A DNA stretch of 64,000 nt from an uncultured Pelagibacteraceae bacterium (GCA_902574035.1 CACGMC010000002.1:186001-250000), one strand, 5' to 3'; positions 30,364 to 41,416 are shown, numbered from the stretch's first letter. The notes: generated by a model from the sequence alone, not told the origin. Made by a program: numbers and translations.

Positions 30364-31221
30364 TTAAATACCCTCTCCCACTTTAATTCTTACAAAATCA
30401 ATGATTTTAATTTCATCATTTTTTTTTCTCTCATTAAGAATATCTGAAACCTTTTTTTTGGGATCCATAATCCAAATTTGATTTAAAAGTGTGTTGTCAG
30501 ATATAAATTTATTAATTTTACCTTTTGATATTTTTTCTGCAATTTCTCCCTTTTTACCTGAATTAGCTAATTCCGCTTTGATTATTTCTAGCTCTTTATC
30601 AATTATTTCTTTTTTCAAATCAGACTTATCAATTGCTAAGGGGCCGGAGGCTGCAATATGCATAGCAATTTTTTGTCCCAAGTCTTTGTCTTCGTTGTTA
30701 TTTATTTTCACTATAGAAACAATTTTTCCAATATTTTTTTCAACAGCCGAATGAACATAAAAGTAATTCTTACCACCTTGTTTATTAAAGAACTTGGATC
30801 TTCTAATGGTAATTTTTTCACCGATTTTTGATATAAGTGAAATTAAATTATCATCAACTGACTTTCCATTTTCCATTTTTGATGATTTTATTTTCTCAAT
30901 ATCACCAGACGACTCAAAATTAATTTTTGAAATTTCTTTACAGAAATTTAGAAAATCTTTATTTTTAGCTACAAAATCTGTTTCGCTATTTATTTCCACG
31001 ACAGCTACCTCATCTGCTTTATCAAAAACTAACGCTAAACCTTCTGATGCGTTTCTACTCATTTTCTTTGAAGCTTTTGCAATTCCTTTTTTTCTCAAAA
31101 ACTCTATAGATTTTTCTATATCTCCGTTATTTTCTTCAATGGCAGTTTTGCAATCTTTAAAACCTACACCAGTAAGTTCTCTCAATTTTTTAACGTTTAT
31201 GAGTAAATCTTTATTTGACAT
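30364..31221 (-). CDS. tsf: Elongation factor Ts
   Basis: VKKLRELTGVGFKDCKTAIEENNGDIEKSIEFLRKKG. Confidence 0.96.
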   Translation of the reverse strand: MSNKDLLINVKKLRELTGVGFKDCKTAIEENNGDIEKSIEFLRKKGIAKASKKMSRNASEGLALVFDKADEVAVVEINSETDFVAKNKDFLNFCKEISKINFESSGDIEKIKSSKMENGKSVDDNLISLISKIGEKITIRRSKFFNKQGGKNYFYVHSAVEKNIGKIVSIVKINNNEDKDLGQKIAMHIAASGPLAIDKSDLKKEIIDKELEIIKAELANSGKKGEIAEKISKGKINKFISDNTLLNQIWIMDPKKKVSDILNERKKNDEIKIIDFVRIKVGEGI

Positions 31222-31238
31222 TAATCGATATTCTTAAA

Positions 31239-32027
31239 TTATTTTTTTTGAAGATTTTTTTTATCTGACTTGATGGTCTTGTTCTTAATCTTTTTTTGAT
31301 CAATTTTAGACATTTTTTTTTCATCATCGATATTTTTTTCAATAAATTTTTCTGCGTCTTTAATAGTGCTTTTTAAAAGATCGCAATATAAATTTATTGA
31401 CCTTCTTGCATCGTCGTTTCCGGGAATTGGGAAATTTATTCCAGTTGGGTCTGAATTTGTGTCTAACACGGCAATAATTGGTATATCTAATTTTTTAGCT
31501 TCATTTACCGCTAAAGACTCGATATTTGTATCGATTATAAAAATAAGATTTGGAAGTTTTTTCATTTCAGATATTCCACCCAATGATCTTTGAAGTTTAT
31601 CACGTTCTTTTCCAAATTTAATAATTTCTTTTTTTGTAAATCCCATATTATCTTTGGATAATTGGTCATCGAGATGTTTCAATCTTTTTATTGAATTTTG
31701 AATTGTGTTCCAGTTAGTTAACATGCCGCCTAGCCATCGGTAATTAACGTAATATTGAGATGTTTCTTTAGCAAGATCACTCACCTGTTCTGAAGCTTGT
31801 TTTTTTGTTGATACAATCAAAATTTTTCCTCCAGATGCAATACATTTGTGAACTTCAACTAATGCATTTTTAAGGAAATTAACTGTTTGAGTTAAATCAA
31901 TTATATGAATAGAATTTTTCTCTCCAAAAATGAAGCTTTTCATTTTTGGATTCCATCTCAAAGTCTTGTGACCCAGGTGAACACCTGCCTCTAATAATTG
32001 TTTTATATTTACTTCTGGTACTTTCAT
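31239..32027 (-). CDS. rpsB: Ribosomal protein S2 (start moved from 32060 to [12 protein letters not shown])
   Basis: [51 protein letters not shown]; the 11 extra N-terminal residues of the ORF track lie in the structured leader. Confidence 0.94.
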   Translation of the reverse strand: MKVPEVNIKQLLEAGVHLGHKTLRWNPKMKSFIFGEKNSIHIIDLTQTVNFLKNALVEVHKCIASGGKILIVSTKKQASEQVSDLAKETSQYYVNYRWLGGMLTNWNTIQNSIKRLKHLDDQLSKDNMGFTKKEIIKFGKERDKLQRSLGGISEMKKLPNLIFIIDTNIESLAVNEAKKLDIPIIAVLDTNSDPTGINFPIPGNDDARRSINLYCDLLKSTIKDAEKFIEKNIDDEKKMSKIDQKKIKNKTIKSDKKNLQKK

Positions 32028-32110
32028 ATTTTTCCGGTTTATCCACCACAACTGCTCCAATTCGGACCGGGGGGAATTACCCTTAAAGTTGTGTGCGAAA
32101 TTAAGCTTTA
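32028..32110 (-). promoter_or_regulatory. Structured 5' leader of rpsB, candidate autoregulatory element
   Basis: On minus strand CACAAC (32093-32088) pairs with GTTGTG (32052-32047); inner TAATTC/GAATTG stem; unusually GC-rich for this window. Confidence 0.6.
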
Positions 32111-32140
32111 TTATAATTTATTCATCTAAAAAGCAAGTAT

Positions 32141-35100
32141 TTAAAAAGTTATTTTTTTTACGTATTCTCTATTTTTTACTTCGTTAAATAATTTTAAATC
32201 AAATTTTCTTGGATTTTCAAGTTTAATCGTAAATTTTGTATCCTTCTGTCTTATTATTAATTGAACTTCGGTTTCTCCTTTTTGTTGCAAAAGTTTTTTC
32301 AATTCTGAAAAATCTTGTTTATCATCAATTTCAATAAAAACTTTTTTATAATTGTTATTTATTAAATTATCTAAAGAGATAATTTTCTTAACATTAATTC
32401 TTTTTTGATCCCCGCCAGTATCTTTAAACAAAGTAATTACAAAAGACTCGCCCTCCTTAAGAATATCTCTATTTTTAATAAGAATTTCAGAAAAGATGAA
32501 AAGTTCGTATTCACCAAAATTATCACTGAATTTAGCAATAGCAAAAGGTGTTCCTTTGGAACTTTTTTTTTCTTGTATAGACATTAAAGTGCCTGCGATT
32601 AAACCATCATTTTTTTTATCTAAAATAAACTCTCTATAGGGTTTTATATTCAGTTGTGAAAAAATATTTCTATAATTATTTAATGGATGATCAGAGATAT
32701 AAAAGCCTAGTGATTTAAATTCCTCACTTAGAAGTTCTTTCGTGCTCCATTTTTCATCAGTATTGAGTCTTAATTTCTCAAGTTTGTCTTCATCTACATC
32801 ATCAAATAAATTACTTTGTTTACTGATTTTTTCTTCATGATATATCTTGTTTAGTTGAATTAATTTTGGAATTGTAACAAATATTCCCTTTCTGTTTTTT
32901 TCAAGTTTATCAAAGGCACCAGATTTTACTAACCCTTCTAATTGTAATTTATTAATATCTTTTGGATTAACTCTTTTGATAAAATCCATAAGCGATTTGA
33001 ATTTTCCATTCGACTCCCTTTCTTTGACTAGATTAGAGATAGCTTCACTTCCTACATTTTTTATAGCGCCTAACCCATACAAAATAGTATTTTTGGAAGT
33101 TTTAAAATCTCCAAAACACTCATTTATATCCGGTCTTACTACACTCACTTCAAGTCTTTTTAATTCATCGACAAATTCCCTTAATTTATTCGTGTTTGTT
33201 GTTTCAGTAGACATTGTTGACGCAATAAATTCCTCTGTATGATAAGTTTTTAAATAAGCTGTCTGGAAAGCAATTAAGGCATATGCTGCAGCATGACTTT
33301 TGTTAAATCCATATTCTGCAAATGGCTCAATTTTAGTGAAAATATAATTAGCTAAATCTTTTTTAATACCATTTTTAATGGCTCCATTTACAAATCTTTC
33401 TTTTTGTTTTTCTAATTCAGCTCGTTTTTTCTTACCCATTGCTCTACGTAAAATATCAGCTTCTCCTGCGGAAAAACCGGCTAAAGTTTGAGCAATTTGC
33501 ATTACCTGTTCTTGGTATATTATTATTCCGTAAGTTGTTTCCAATATTTTTTTTAAACTTGGGTGAATATAATCAGGTTCTCTGAGACCATTTTTACAAT
33601 CATTATATATTGGTATATTGCTCATCGGACCAGGCCTATACAAAGCAACCAATGCGATTATATCGTCAAATTTATTTGGCTTCATTTGTTTTATAGCTTC
33701 TCTCATCCCAGTGCTCTCTAATTGGAACAGGCCTGTCGTTTCGCCTGTAGATAAAAGATCAAATACTTTTTTATCTTTTAAATTAATTTTTGTTATATCT
33801 AATACTAAATTTTTTTTATTTATCATTTTTACTGTTTTATCTATTACTGTTAACGTTTTTAAACCAAGTAAATCGAATTTTACGAGACCAGCATTTTCTG
33901 ATGAATACATGTCATATTGAGTGGATGGTAAAGGTAATTTTGATGAATGATCAATATAGAGTGGTATTTGATCAGAAAGTTCTTTTCCTGCAATTACGAC
34001 TCCCGCAGCATGCGTAGCCATATTTCTATTTAAGCCCTCTAATTGCAGAGACAATTCAATTAATTTTTTCACTTTTAAACTTTGATTTATTTCATTTTGA
34101 AATCGCGGTTCTCTATTAATAGACTCTTGTAAAGTTAAAGGTCGAGATGGATCAAAAGGTATCATTTTACAAATCTTATCTACATGACCATAGGGTAGTC
34201 CTAAAACACGCCCAATGTCTCTTAAAGCCATTCTAGCTTTTAATTTGCCAAAAGTGATTATATGGGCTACGCCTCTACCATATTTCTGTTTAAGATATTC
34301 AAAGACTTTGTCTCTTTTTTCCTCACAAAAATCTATGTCAAAATCTGGCATTGAAATACGATCGGGATTTAAAAATCGCTCGAAAATTAAATCAAATTCG
34401 ATTGGATCTAAATCAGTTATATCAAGACTATAAGCAACCAGTGAGCCTGCTCCTGAACCTCTTCCAGGACCTACTGGTATTGCATTTTTCTTCGCCCATC
34501 TAATATAGTCTGAGACTATTAAAAAATAACTTGGATAATTCATTGAGTTTATAATATTAATTTCATGATTTAATCTGTCATAATATAACTGTTTTAATCT
34601 TTCTTGATCTTTATCCTTGTTTTTTAAAAAGATAAAATTTTTTAGTCTCTTTTCTAAACCTAATTGAGCTTGTATTAATAATTCTTGCTCTGCAGTTTTA
34701 TTTTCATTTAAAGCAAGGGTTGGTAAAAGAGGTTTAGTTTTTTTTGGTTTAAAGCTAAATTTTTTTGGAAAATTGTAATTATTTTCTAAAGCTTCTGGGA
34801 TGTCTTTAAATAAATCTTTTAAATCACTTAAATCTCTTAAAAAATGGTTATTTTTTAATTTTTTTCTATTTTTATCGTCTACAAATGTTTTTTCTCCAAC
34901 ACAAATCAGTGCATCATGAGCTTCGGCCATATCTTTTTTAATATAAAAAACTTCTTGAGAAGAAATTAGGGGAACCATCAGTTCAGATGAGATTGAAATT
35001 AAAAAATCTTCATAATTTTTCTCATCGTCCTCTTGATGTCTTTGAATTTCTAAATAAAAATTATCTTTAAAAGTGTCATTAAGTTTTCTTAATAAAACTT

Positions 35101-35551
35101 TAATTAAATTTAATTTATTCAATTTAAATAATTTACCGAATAAATCATATATAGTTCCAGATAAAACCAGTAACCCACTTGAATTATCAAATAAATTTTT
35201 TAAATCACAGTAAGGTTCGGAATTGGCTTCACTCTCTAAATAGCTTAAAGATGATAATTTGGTTAAATTTTTATATCCCTCTTTTGTTTTAGCAAATATT
35301 GGTAATTTTCCTATTAAATTTTCAACTTTAAAATTTATTTGTGATCCGATAATTGGTTGGGTCCCTACTTTGCTAATCTTTTCTGCAAACTCCAAAGCGC
35401 CACATAAATTTAGACTATCACACAATCCTATAGCTTTAATTTTATTACTTTTGCAATATTCTGCTAATTCTTCAATTTTGACTGCGCCTTCACAAATAGA
35501 ATACTGGGAGTGAATTTTAAAATTAATAAAATGAGGCTCATTTTTTTCCAT
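32141..35551 (-). CDS. dnaE: DNA polymerase III alpha subunit
   Basis: PVGPGRGSGAGSLVAYSLDITDLDPI, FLNPDRISMPDFDIDF, YQEQVMQIAQ, GFNKSHAAAYA. Confidence 0.97.
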   Translation of the reverse strand: MEKNEPHFINFKIHSQYSICEGAVKIEELAEYCKSNKIKAIGLCDSLNLCGALEFAEKISKVGTQPIIGSQINFKVENLIGKLPIFAKTKEGYKNLTKLSSLSYLESEANSEPYCDLKNLFDNSSGLLVLSGTIYDLFGKLFKLNKLNLIKVLLRKLNDTFKDNFYLEIQRHQEDDEKNYEDFLISISSELMVPLISSQEVFYIKKDMAEAHDALICVGEKTFVDDKNRKKLKNNHFLRDLSDLKDLFKDIPEALENNYNFPKKFSFKPKKTKPLLPTLALNENKTAEQELLIQAQLGLEKRLKNFIFLKNKDKDQERLKQLYYDRLNHEINIINSMNYPSYFLIVSDYIRWAKKNAIPVGPGRGSGAGSLVAYSLDITDLDPIEFDLIFERFLNPDRISMPDFDIDFCEEKRDKVFEYLKQKYGRGVAHIITFGKLKARMALRDIGRVLGLPYGHVDKICKMIPFDPSRPLTLQESINREPRFQNEINQSLKVKKLIELSLQLEGLNRNMATHAAGVVIAGKELSDQIPLYIDHSSKLPLPSTQYDMYSSENAGLVKFDLLGLKTLTVIDKTVKMINKKNLVLDITKINLKDKKVFDLLSTGETTGLFQLESTGMREAIKQMKPNKFDDIIALVALYRPGPMSNIPIYNDCKNGLREPDYIHPSLKKILETTYGIIIYQEQVMQIAQTLAGFSAGEADILRRAMGKKKRAELEKQKERFVNGAIKNGIKKDLANYIFTKIEPFAEYGFNKSHAAAYALIAFQTAYLKTYHTEEFIASTMSTETTNTNKLREFVDELKRLEVSVVRPDINECFGDFKTSKNTILYGLGAIKNVGSEAISNLVKERESNGKFKSLMDFIKRVNPKDINKLQLEGLVKSGAFDKLEKNRKGIFVTIPKLIQLNKIYHEEKISKQSNLFDDVDEDKLEKLRLNTDEKWSTKELLSEEFKSLGFYISDHPLNNYRNIFSQLNIKPYREFILDKKNDGLIAGTLMSIQEKKSSKGTPFAIAKFSDNFGEYELFIFSEILIKNRDILKEGESFVITLFKDTGGDQKRINVKKIISLDNLINNNYKKVFIEIDDKQDFSELKKLLQQKGETEVQLIIRQKDTKFTIKLENPRKFDLKLFNEVKNREYVKKITF

Positions 35552-36227
35552 TTACTCTTTTTATATTACCATTAATAATACTCAACTTATAATCAGCTTT
35601 GTTAGCAAGTTCTCTATTATGAGTTGCAAATAAAATTGTTTTTTTCATTTTTTTCAATTTTATGAAATAATCAAATATTTCTTTTGAGGTTTTGAAATCT
35701 AAATTTCCCGTAGGTTCATCTGCTAAAATGATGTCTGTTTCAGCAATAAGAGATCTTGCTATTGCAACTCTTTGTTGTTCACCGCCTGATAAATCACTGG
35801 GAAAAAAATCCAATCTATTAGAAAGATTAACCTGTGAAAGAATTTTTTTAGATTTTTCAAAACTTTGTTTATAGCTTTCCTTTCTTATTAGCAAAGGTAG
35901 CATCACATTTTCAATTACATTAAGATCAGAAATTAGGTTGTTATTTTGAAATATCAATGAAATTTTAAATTTTCTAATATTTTCAACTTCTTTATCGTTT
36001 AATTCATTTAAATTTTTATCTGAAAAAAAAATTTTTCCTGATGTAGGTTTTTCCATTAAAGATATTAAATGTAATAATGTTGACTTACCAGATCCGGATG
36101 GTCCTGTGAGGGCTATTAATTCTCCTTTTTTTAAAGAAAAATTTAAATTTTTTAAAACCTCAACTTTTCTATTATTGTGAATAAATACTTTTCTCAAATT
36201 TTTTATATTTAAAATTATTTTATTCAT
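35538..36227 (-). CDS. lolD: Lipoprotein-releasing ABC transporter ATP-binding protein LolD
   Basis: Walker A GPSGSGKSTLLH, signature LSGGEQQRVAIARSL, Walker B ILADEPTGNLD. Confidence 0.93.
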   Translation of the reverse strand: MNKIILNIKNLRKVFIHNNRKVEVLKNLNFSLKKGELIALTGPSGSGKSTLLHLISLMEKPTSGKIFFSDKNLNELNDKEVENIRKFKISLIFQNNNLISDLNVIENVMLPLLIRKESYKQSFEKSKKILSQVNLSNRLDFFPSDLSGGEQQRVAIARSLIAETDIILADEPTGNLDFKTSKEIFDYFIKLKKMKKTILFATHNRELANKADYKLSIINGNIKRVNGKK

Positions 36228-37449
36228 ATTTTAGTGCTTCCGTTGTTCTCATTTTAGAAATAGTTTTTGCTGGGAAGTACGAAGCTAAAGAAGTAATTAC
36301 TAATGATAAAATAAATACTAAGCTTACAGATAAAGGATTTATTTCGCTAGGCATTTTTTCTAAATAGTAAACATCAGAGGGAAAAATATTTATTCCAAAA
36401 ACCATTGATAAAAAATTTCTTATTTCATCAATGTAAAAAGAAAATGATACTCCAAAAATTACTCCTGTAATAGTGGCTAAAAAACCTATTGTGAAACCAG
36501 TTAAAAAGAAAGATTTAATAATTGAATTCTCAGATAATCCTAGAGTCCTTATTATTGCTATTTCTTTAGTTTTATTTTTTATTAAAATTGTCAATCCTGA
36601 AATAATGTTAAATGCAGCTACAATGATTATTAAAGTGAGAATTATAAACATGACATTTCTTTCAATTTTAAGTGCATTAAAAAATGACTTATTAGTATCT
36701 GACCAAGTTGAAATAAAAATATTTTGATTTAGGGTACCAATTTCCTTTTTGTATTTTTCAGCTAAAAAAGGATCTTCTAAAAATATCTCTAAATCGACAT
36801 TATCCTCATATCTGTCAAAAATTGATTTACTATCATTTAATTCAAGGTAAATTAAATTTTGGTCAAATTCATAAAAGCCACTATTAAAAAATCCAGCAAT
36901 AATAAAATTATCTTGTTTTGGTATACTTCCAAATGGAGTATCTATAAAAGATGAAGAAACAATATTTATTTTGTCTCCAATTTTTAAATTTAGATTAAAG
37001 GCGAGCTCACCTCCGATCATTACTCTACCAGTAGAAAAATCATTTAAACTTCCTTTGGTAATTTCCTTATTTAAAAAAGATTTCATTTTATCTTTTTCAT
37101 TAATTCCCTTGATAAGAATACCCTTTGCTTTATTATTGGTTAGAATTATTCCCTCACCAGTAATAGTTTCTGAGATATTTATATTTTTATATTTCTTTAA
37201 CAATTTTGTTTTTATCTTTTCAACATCATTTTCCTTATTGAGTTGAATAATTATGTGTGGATTTAGTCCGATAATTTTATCTGTCAAGTCAGATCGAAAT
37301 CCATTCATAACTGACATTACTATTATTAAAATGGCAACGCCTAACATAATCCCTAAAAAGGAAAATAAAGAAATTATTTTTAGAAACCCTTGTTTCTTTT
37401 TAGGTCTTAAATTTCTTAAAGCGATAATTCTTTCAGTTTGGGTGAACAA
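36220..37449 (-). CDS. Lipoprotein-releasing system permease LolC/LolE family
   Basis: FSFLGIMLGVAILIIVMSVMNGFR and C-terminal FtsX-like TM region; adjacent to lolD. Confidence 0.92.
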   Translation of the reverse strand: MFTQTERIIALRNLRPKKKQGFLKIISLFSFLGIMLGVAILIIVMSVMNGFRSDLTDKIIGLNPHIIIQLNKENDVEKIKTKLLKKYKNINISETITGEGIILTNNKAKGILIKGINEKDKMKSFLNKEITKGSLNDFSTGRVMIGGELAFNLNLKIGDKINIVSSSFIDTPFGSIPKQDNFIIAGFFNSGFYEFDQNLIYLELNDSKSIFDRYEDNVDLEIFLEDPFLAEKYKKEIGTLNQNIFISTWSDTNKSFFNALKIERNVMFIILTLIIIVAAFNIISGLTILIKNKTKEIAIIRTLGLSENSIIKSFFLTGFTIGFLATITGVIFGVSFSFYIDEIRNFLSMVFGINIFPSDVYYLEKMPSEINPLSVSLVFILSLVITSLASYFPAKTISKMRTTEALKYE

Positions 37450-37450
37450 T

Positions 37451-38764
37451 TTAACTTATGAGTTTTGATTTAATATCTTTCAAATCAATAAAAGAGCTTT
37501 CAGAATTTACTTCTTTAAATTCAATCTTATTTTCTGTTGATTTTGATCCAACAATTATTTGATATGGTATTCCTATTAAATCGTGTTTTTTAAATTTTTG
37601 TGACATATTCTCATCAACATCGTCTAACAATACGTCAATATTTTGTTTCTTTAGATTGTCATATATTTTTATTGATTTTGATAGGTTTTCTTTATTGTTT
37701 TTACTAATGCTAGGAATTATCACAACATCAAAAGGCGAGACCGATCTTGGCCACTTCATGATTTCATTTTCATACTTTGCTTCAATGATTGCCCCGACTA
37801 ATCTTGAAACTCCAATTCCATAGGACCCCATCTTAACAGCATTTTTTTTACCATCTTGATTATCTACAAAACAGTTTAATGGCTTTGAGTATTTATCGCC
37901 AAAATAAAAAATGTGTCCTACTTCTATGCCTTTTGTAATCATTTGATTTTCTTTAGTTACTTTCTTTTCAAATTCATTTTTTTTAAATTTATCATCGGTC
38001 ACTGCGTATAATGAGGAATAATCCTTAATCATTTTTTCTAATGATGAGTTATTAAAAGTATAATTATTTATATCTATTTTAAAAATACTCTTATCCATAT
38101 AAATTTTGCTTTCTCCGGTTTCGGCTATAATAATGAATTCGTGAGAAAGATCTCCTCCTATTGGTCCTGTATCTGCTGCCATCGGAATAGCTTCAAGACC
38201 TAATCTTTTAAAAGTTTTAAGATATGAATAAAACATTTTATTATAAGAAGCTTTTGCGGTAGTGTCATCTAAATCAAATGAATAAGCATCTTTCATAAAA
38301 AATTCTCTGCATCTCATAACTCCAAATCTTGGTCTTATTTCATCTCTAAACTTCCATTGAATATGATACAACATTTGCGGCAAAGACTTATAAGACTTGA
38401 TTGAAGATCTAAAAATATCAGTAATTAATTCTTCATTAGTAGGTCCATACAACATTTCTCTTCCTTGCCTGTCTTTAATTCTTAGCATTTCTTCGCCATA
38501 ATCATTGTATCTTCCGCTTTCTTTCCATATTTCTGCAGATTGTATAGTTGGCATAAGTAGTTCTTGAGCTCCTATATTATTTTGCTCTTCCCTGACAACT
38601 TGTTCAATTTTTTTCATTACTTTAAGACCTAATGGTAACCAAGAATAAATACCTGCGGATGATTGTTTAATCATGCCTGATCTCAACATTAATTGATGAG
38701 ATTTTATTTTAGCATCTGAAGGAAGGTTTTTAGTAATAGGTAAAAATAATTTAGATAGAAACAT
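37451..38764 (-). CDS. proS: Prolyl-tRNA synthetase (short alphaproteobacterial form)
   Basis: RSGMIKQSSAGIYSWLPLGLKV, RDEIRPRFGVMRCREFFMKDAYSFD. Confidence 0.95.
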   Translation of the reverse strand: MFLSKLFLPITKNLPSDAKIKSHQLMLRSGMIKQSSAGIYSWLPLGLKVMKKIEQVVREEQNNIGAQELLMPTIQSAEIWKESGRYNDYGEEMLRIKDRQGREMLYGPTNEELITDIFRSSIKSYKSLPQMLYHIQWKFRDEIRPRFGVMRCREFFMKDAYSFDLDDTTAKASYNKMFYSYLKTFKRLGLEAIPMAADTGPIGGDLSHEFIIIAETGESKIYMDKSIFKIDINNYTFNNSSLEKMIKDYSSLYAVTDDKFKKNEFEKKVTKENQMITKGIEVGHIFYFGDKYSKPLNCFVDNQDGKKNAVKMGSYGIGVSRLVGAIIEAKYENEIMKWPRSVSPFDVVIIPSISKNNKENLSKSIKIYDNLKKQNIDVLLDDVDENMSQKFKKHDLIGIPYQIIVGSKSTENKIEFKEVNSESSFIDLKDIKSKLIS

Positions 38765-39018
38765 TATTTTATAAATTCTCTTAAGTTAAAATGATCACTT
38801 ACAACTATATAATATATTCCTACGAAAATTACTGTAGTAATTAAGGTTGTGTATAAAAATTTTTTTAAAATATTTGGGTTTTTTGGCGCTCCAGGGTCAA
38901 TACCCTCTAAATTATTAGTAAACGGCTTTTTATTATGCTTTATACCTATAGGTAAAACAGAAAAAAAAACGATCCACCAAATAATTACATATACTACAAT
39001 AGAGCCGGTTATACTCAT
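38764..39018 (-). CDS. DUF1467-family membrane protein
   Basis: WWIVFFSVLPIGIKH; conserved position between proS and rnj. Confidence 0.8.
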   Translation of the reverse strand: MSITGSIVVYVIIWWIVFFSVLPIGIKHNKKPFTNNLEGIDPGAPKNPNILKKFLYTTLITTVIFVGIYYIVVSDHFNLREFIK

Positions 39019-40676
39019 TATACCCTTGCAATATTTACGTTTGTAAAAGGTTTTTTGCCAGTTTTTTCTTTAACTATTTTTCTACAATTTTGTTTGATAG
39101 TTTCAATTAAATTTTTTTCTTGTTTAAAGTTATTTACTGCAAAACTTTTGCATGTTTTTGTAATTTCATCCTCCAAATCAAATTTAAATGTTTCATTAAT
39201 TTCATCTTCTGGAATTCCGCTATAAGATATAACAGGTTTTTTCACTTTTCCATTATTTGAAATTATTAATGTAATTTCTAAAATTCCATTTATTGAAATA
39301 TTTTTTCTTTGTTTAATTGATGTTGAGTCTATACTAACTGCTATGTTACCATCTAAATAAATTTTCCCTGTAGGTGCTTGATCTACTATTTTCGGTTTTT
39401 GATCTTTTGATATTTTAATTATATTTCCGTTTTCAACTTTTAAATTAAAGGGTATTTGCATTTCTTTTGCAAAACTAATATGTTCTTTTATGTGTCTATG
39501 CTCGCCATGAACAGGAATTACACATTTGGGTTTAACCCATTGATACATGTCTTTTAGATCTTCTCTGTTGGCATGACCTGATACATGAACAAATGCATTT
39601 TCTTCAGTAATAACTTCAATATTCCGTTTTACAATTGAATTCTGGAGTCCATAAAGTTTTTTTTCATTTCCAGGAATTATTTTTGACGAGAATATTACTG
39701 TATCTCCACTTTCTATAGCTACATCAGGGTGAATGTCATTTGCTATTCTGTTTAAGGCGCCCATAGGCTCACCTTGGCTACCTGTACAAAGAAAAATTAT
39801 ATTCTCTCTAGAGATACTTTGTGCATCTCTAGAATCTACAGGCTCAACAATGTCCTTTAAATATCCACATTGCCTAGCTGCTTTATAAATCCTATGCATA
39901 GATCTTCCAACCAGCGAAATATTTCTGTTAGTTTGTTTGGCGATATAAAAAATACTTTCCATTCTTGCCACATTAGAGGCAAAGGATGTTACTAAAACTC
40001 TTTTTTTTTGATTTGATATAATCTTAAGCAAACTTTCTCTAACATCTTTTTCTGATCCAGCTCTACCAGGGCTAAAAACATTTGTAGAGTCACATATCAT
40101 GGCTATTACACCCTTCTCTCCAATAGATCTAAGTTTTTGTTCATCTACCTTATTTCCAATAAGAGGATTCGGGTCAACTTTCCAATCTCCAGTGTGCAAA
40201 ATAACTCCTTCGGGGGTTGTTATACTTAATCCATTTGGCTCCAAAATTGAATGTGTTAATGTTACAAAGTCAATTTCAAAAGGACCTAGATTTATTTTGC
40301 TGTTAAGTTCAACAATTTTTAAATAATTTGTAATATCAATCTTTTTTTCTTTAAACTTTTCTTGAATTAAAACTGCAGTAAAAGGTGTGGCATATATTTT
40401 ACACTTTAGTTTAGGCCATATATGCGAAATAGAGCCTATGTGGTCTTCATGGGCATGAGTTAAAACTATACCTAACAAATCATCTTTTTTTTCTATTATA
40501 AATCCAGCATCTGGGTAAATAAGATCGACACCAGGAACTGTATCATCTGCAAATGTAACTCCCATGTCGACGATTATCCATTTTTGATTTTCTTCGGTCC
40601 CATAAGCATACAGATTCATATTCATGCCTATTTCTCCGGAACCTCCAAGAGGACAAAAATATAAATTTTCTTTCAT
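39018..40676 (-). CDS. rnj: Ribonuclease J (beta-CASP metallo-beta-lactamase)
   Basis: PLGGSGEIGMNMNLY, LTHAHEDHIGS, HTGDWKVDP, GSQGEPMGAL, HVSGHANREDL. Confidence 0.95.
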   Translation of the reverse strand: MKENLYFCPLGGSGEIGMNMNLYAYGTEENQKWIIVDMGVTFADDTVPGVDLIYPDAGFIIEKKDDLLGIVLTHAHEDHIGSISHIWPKLKCKIYATPFTAVLIQEKFKEKKIDITNYLKIVELNSKINLGPFEIDFVTLTHSILEPNGLSITTPEGVILHTGDWKVDPNPLIGNKVDEQKLRSIGEKGVIAMICDSTNVFSPGRAGSEKDVRESLLKIISNQKKRVLVTSFASNVARMESIFYIAKQTNRNISLVGRSMHRIYKAARQCGYLKDIVEPVDSRDAQSISRENIIFLCTGSQGEPMGALNRIANDIHPDVAIESGDTVIFSSKIIPGNEKKLYGLQNSIVKRNIEVITEENAFVHVSGHANREDLKDMYQWVKPKCVIPVHGEHRHIKEHISFAKEMQIPFNLKVENGNIIKISKDQKPKIVDQAPTGKIYLDGNIAVSIDSTSIKQRKNISINGILEITLIISNNGKVKKPVISYSGIPEDEINETFKFDLEDEITKTCKSFAVNNFKQEKNLIETIKQNCRKIVKEKTGKKPFTNVNIARV

Positions 40677-41416
40677 ATTAAATCTACCAATCTTAATAAA
40701 CCTTTAATCGTCAAGTCTCTATCAACTTTAATTTTTTTTTTTATCGTATCTTTGAATAAATGTGAAAGACCTCCAGTAAATATGATCCTAAACTTTTTTT
40801 TATATTTTTTTTCAATTAGGTTTATCATATTTTCAATTAAACCTTGATAACCCCAATAAAATCCTGATCTAACAGCATTTTGGGTATTTTTTCCTATAAT
40901 ATTCTTTATTTTTGTCAATTTAGTACTTGGGATTAATTTTGCTTTTTCTACTAAAGTTTTTAAAGAAAGATTTACGCCTGGCGCAATAATACCCCCTTTA
41001 TATTTGTTCTTTAACACTACGTCAAAAGTTGTAGCAGTTCCAAAATCTAAAATAATAAAATTATCTTTATTATTTATAACACTAACAGCATTGGCTAGCC
41101 TATCTGAACCAACCTGTTTCGCATTGACTTCTATTTTTAATATTTTTTTCAAATTCAATTGTTTCAACTCTTTGACCTCTATTCTTAATTTTTTTTTGAT
41201 AGATCCTTTTACATTTTTATACACATTAGGGACCACGCTGCTAAACATTGTTTTATCAATTTTATTTTTATATGCATTTAAAAATTTGAATTTTTTACTA
41301 AGATTAGTTTTTTTAAAATTATTGGTATCAAATATCCTTTTTTTTAAAAGTTTTTTTTTATCGTTAAATAAACAAATTTTAGTTTCTGTATTTCCTATAT
41401 CGCAGATCAAGTACAT
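40673..41416 (-). CDS. coaX: Type III pantothenate kinase
   Basis: CDIGNTETKICLF, VGSDRLANAV, ILDFGTATTFDVV, GGIIAPG. Confidence 0.93.
   Translation of the reverse strand: MYLICDIGNTETKICLFNDKKKLLKKRIFDTNNFKKTNLSKKFKFLNAYKNKIDKTMFSSVVPNVYKNVKGSIKKKLRIEVKELKQLNLKKILKIEVNAKQVGSDRLANAVSVINNKDNFIILDFGTATTFDVVLKNKYKGGIIAPGVNLSLKTLVEKAKLIPSTKLTKIKNIIGKNTQNAVRSGFYWGYQGLIENMINLIEKKYKKKFRIIFTGGLSHLFKDTIKKKIKVDRDLTIKGLLRLVDLI

Noticed and set aside
37451-38764. Truncated prolyl-tRNA synthetase
   Set aside because: At 437 aa it matches the normal alphaproteobacterial short ProRS that lacks the editing insertion; not a pseudogene.
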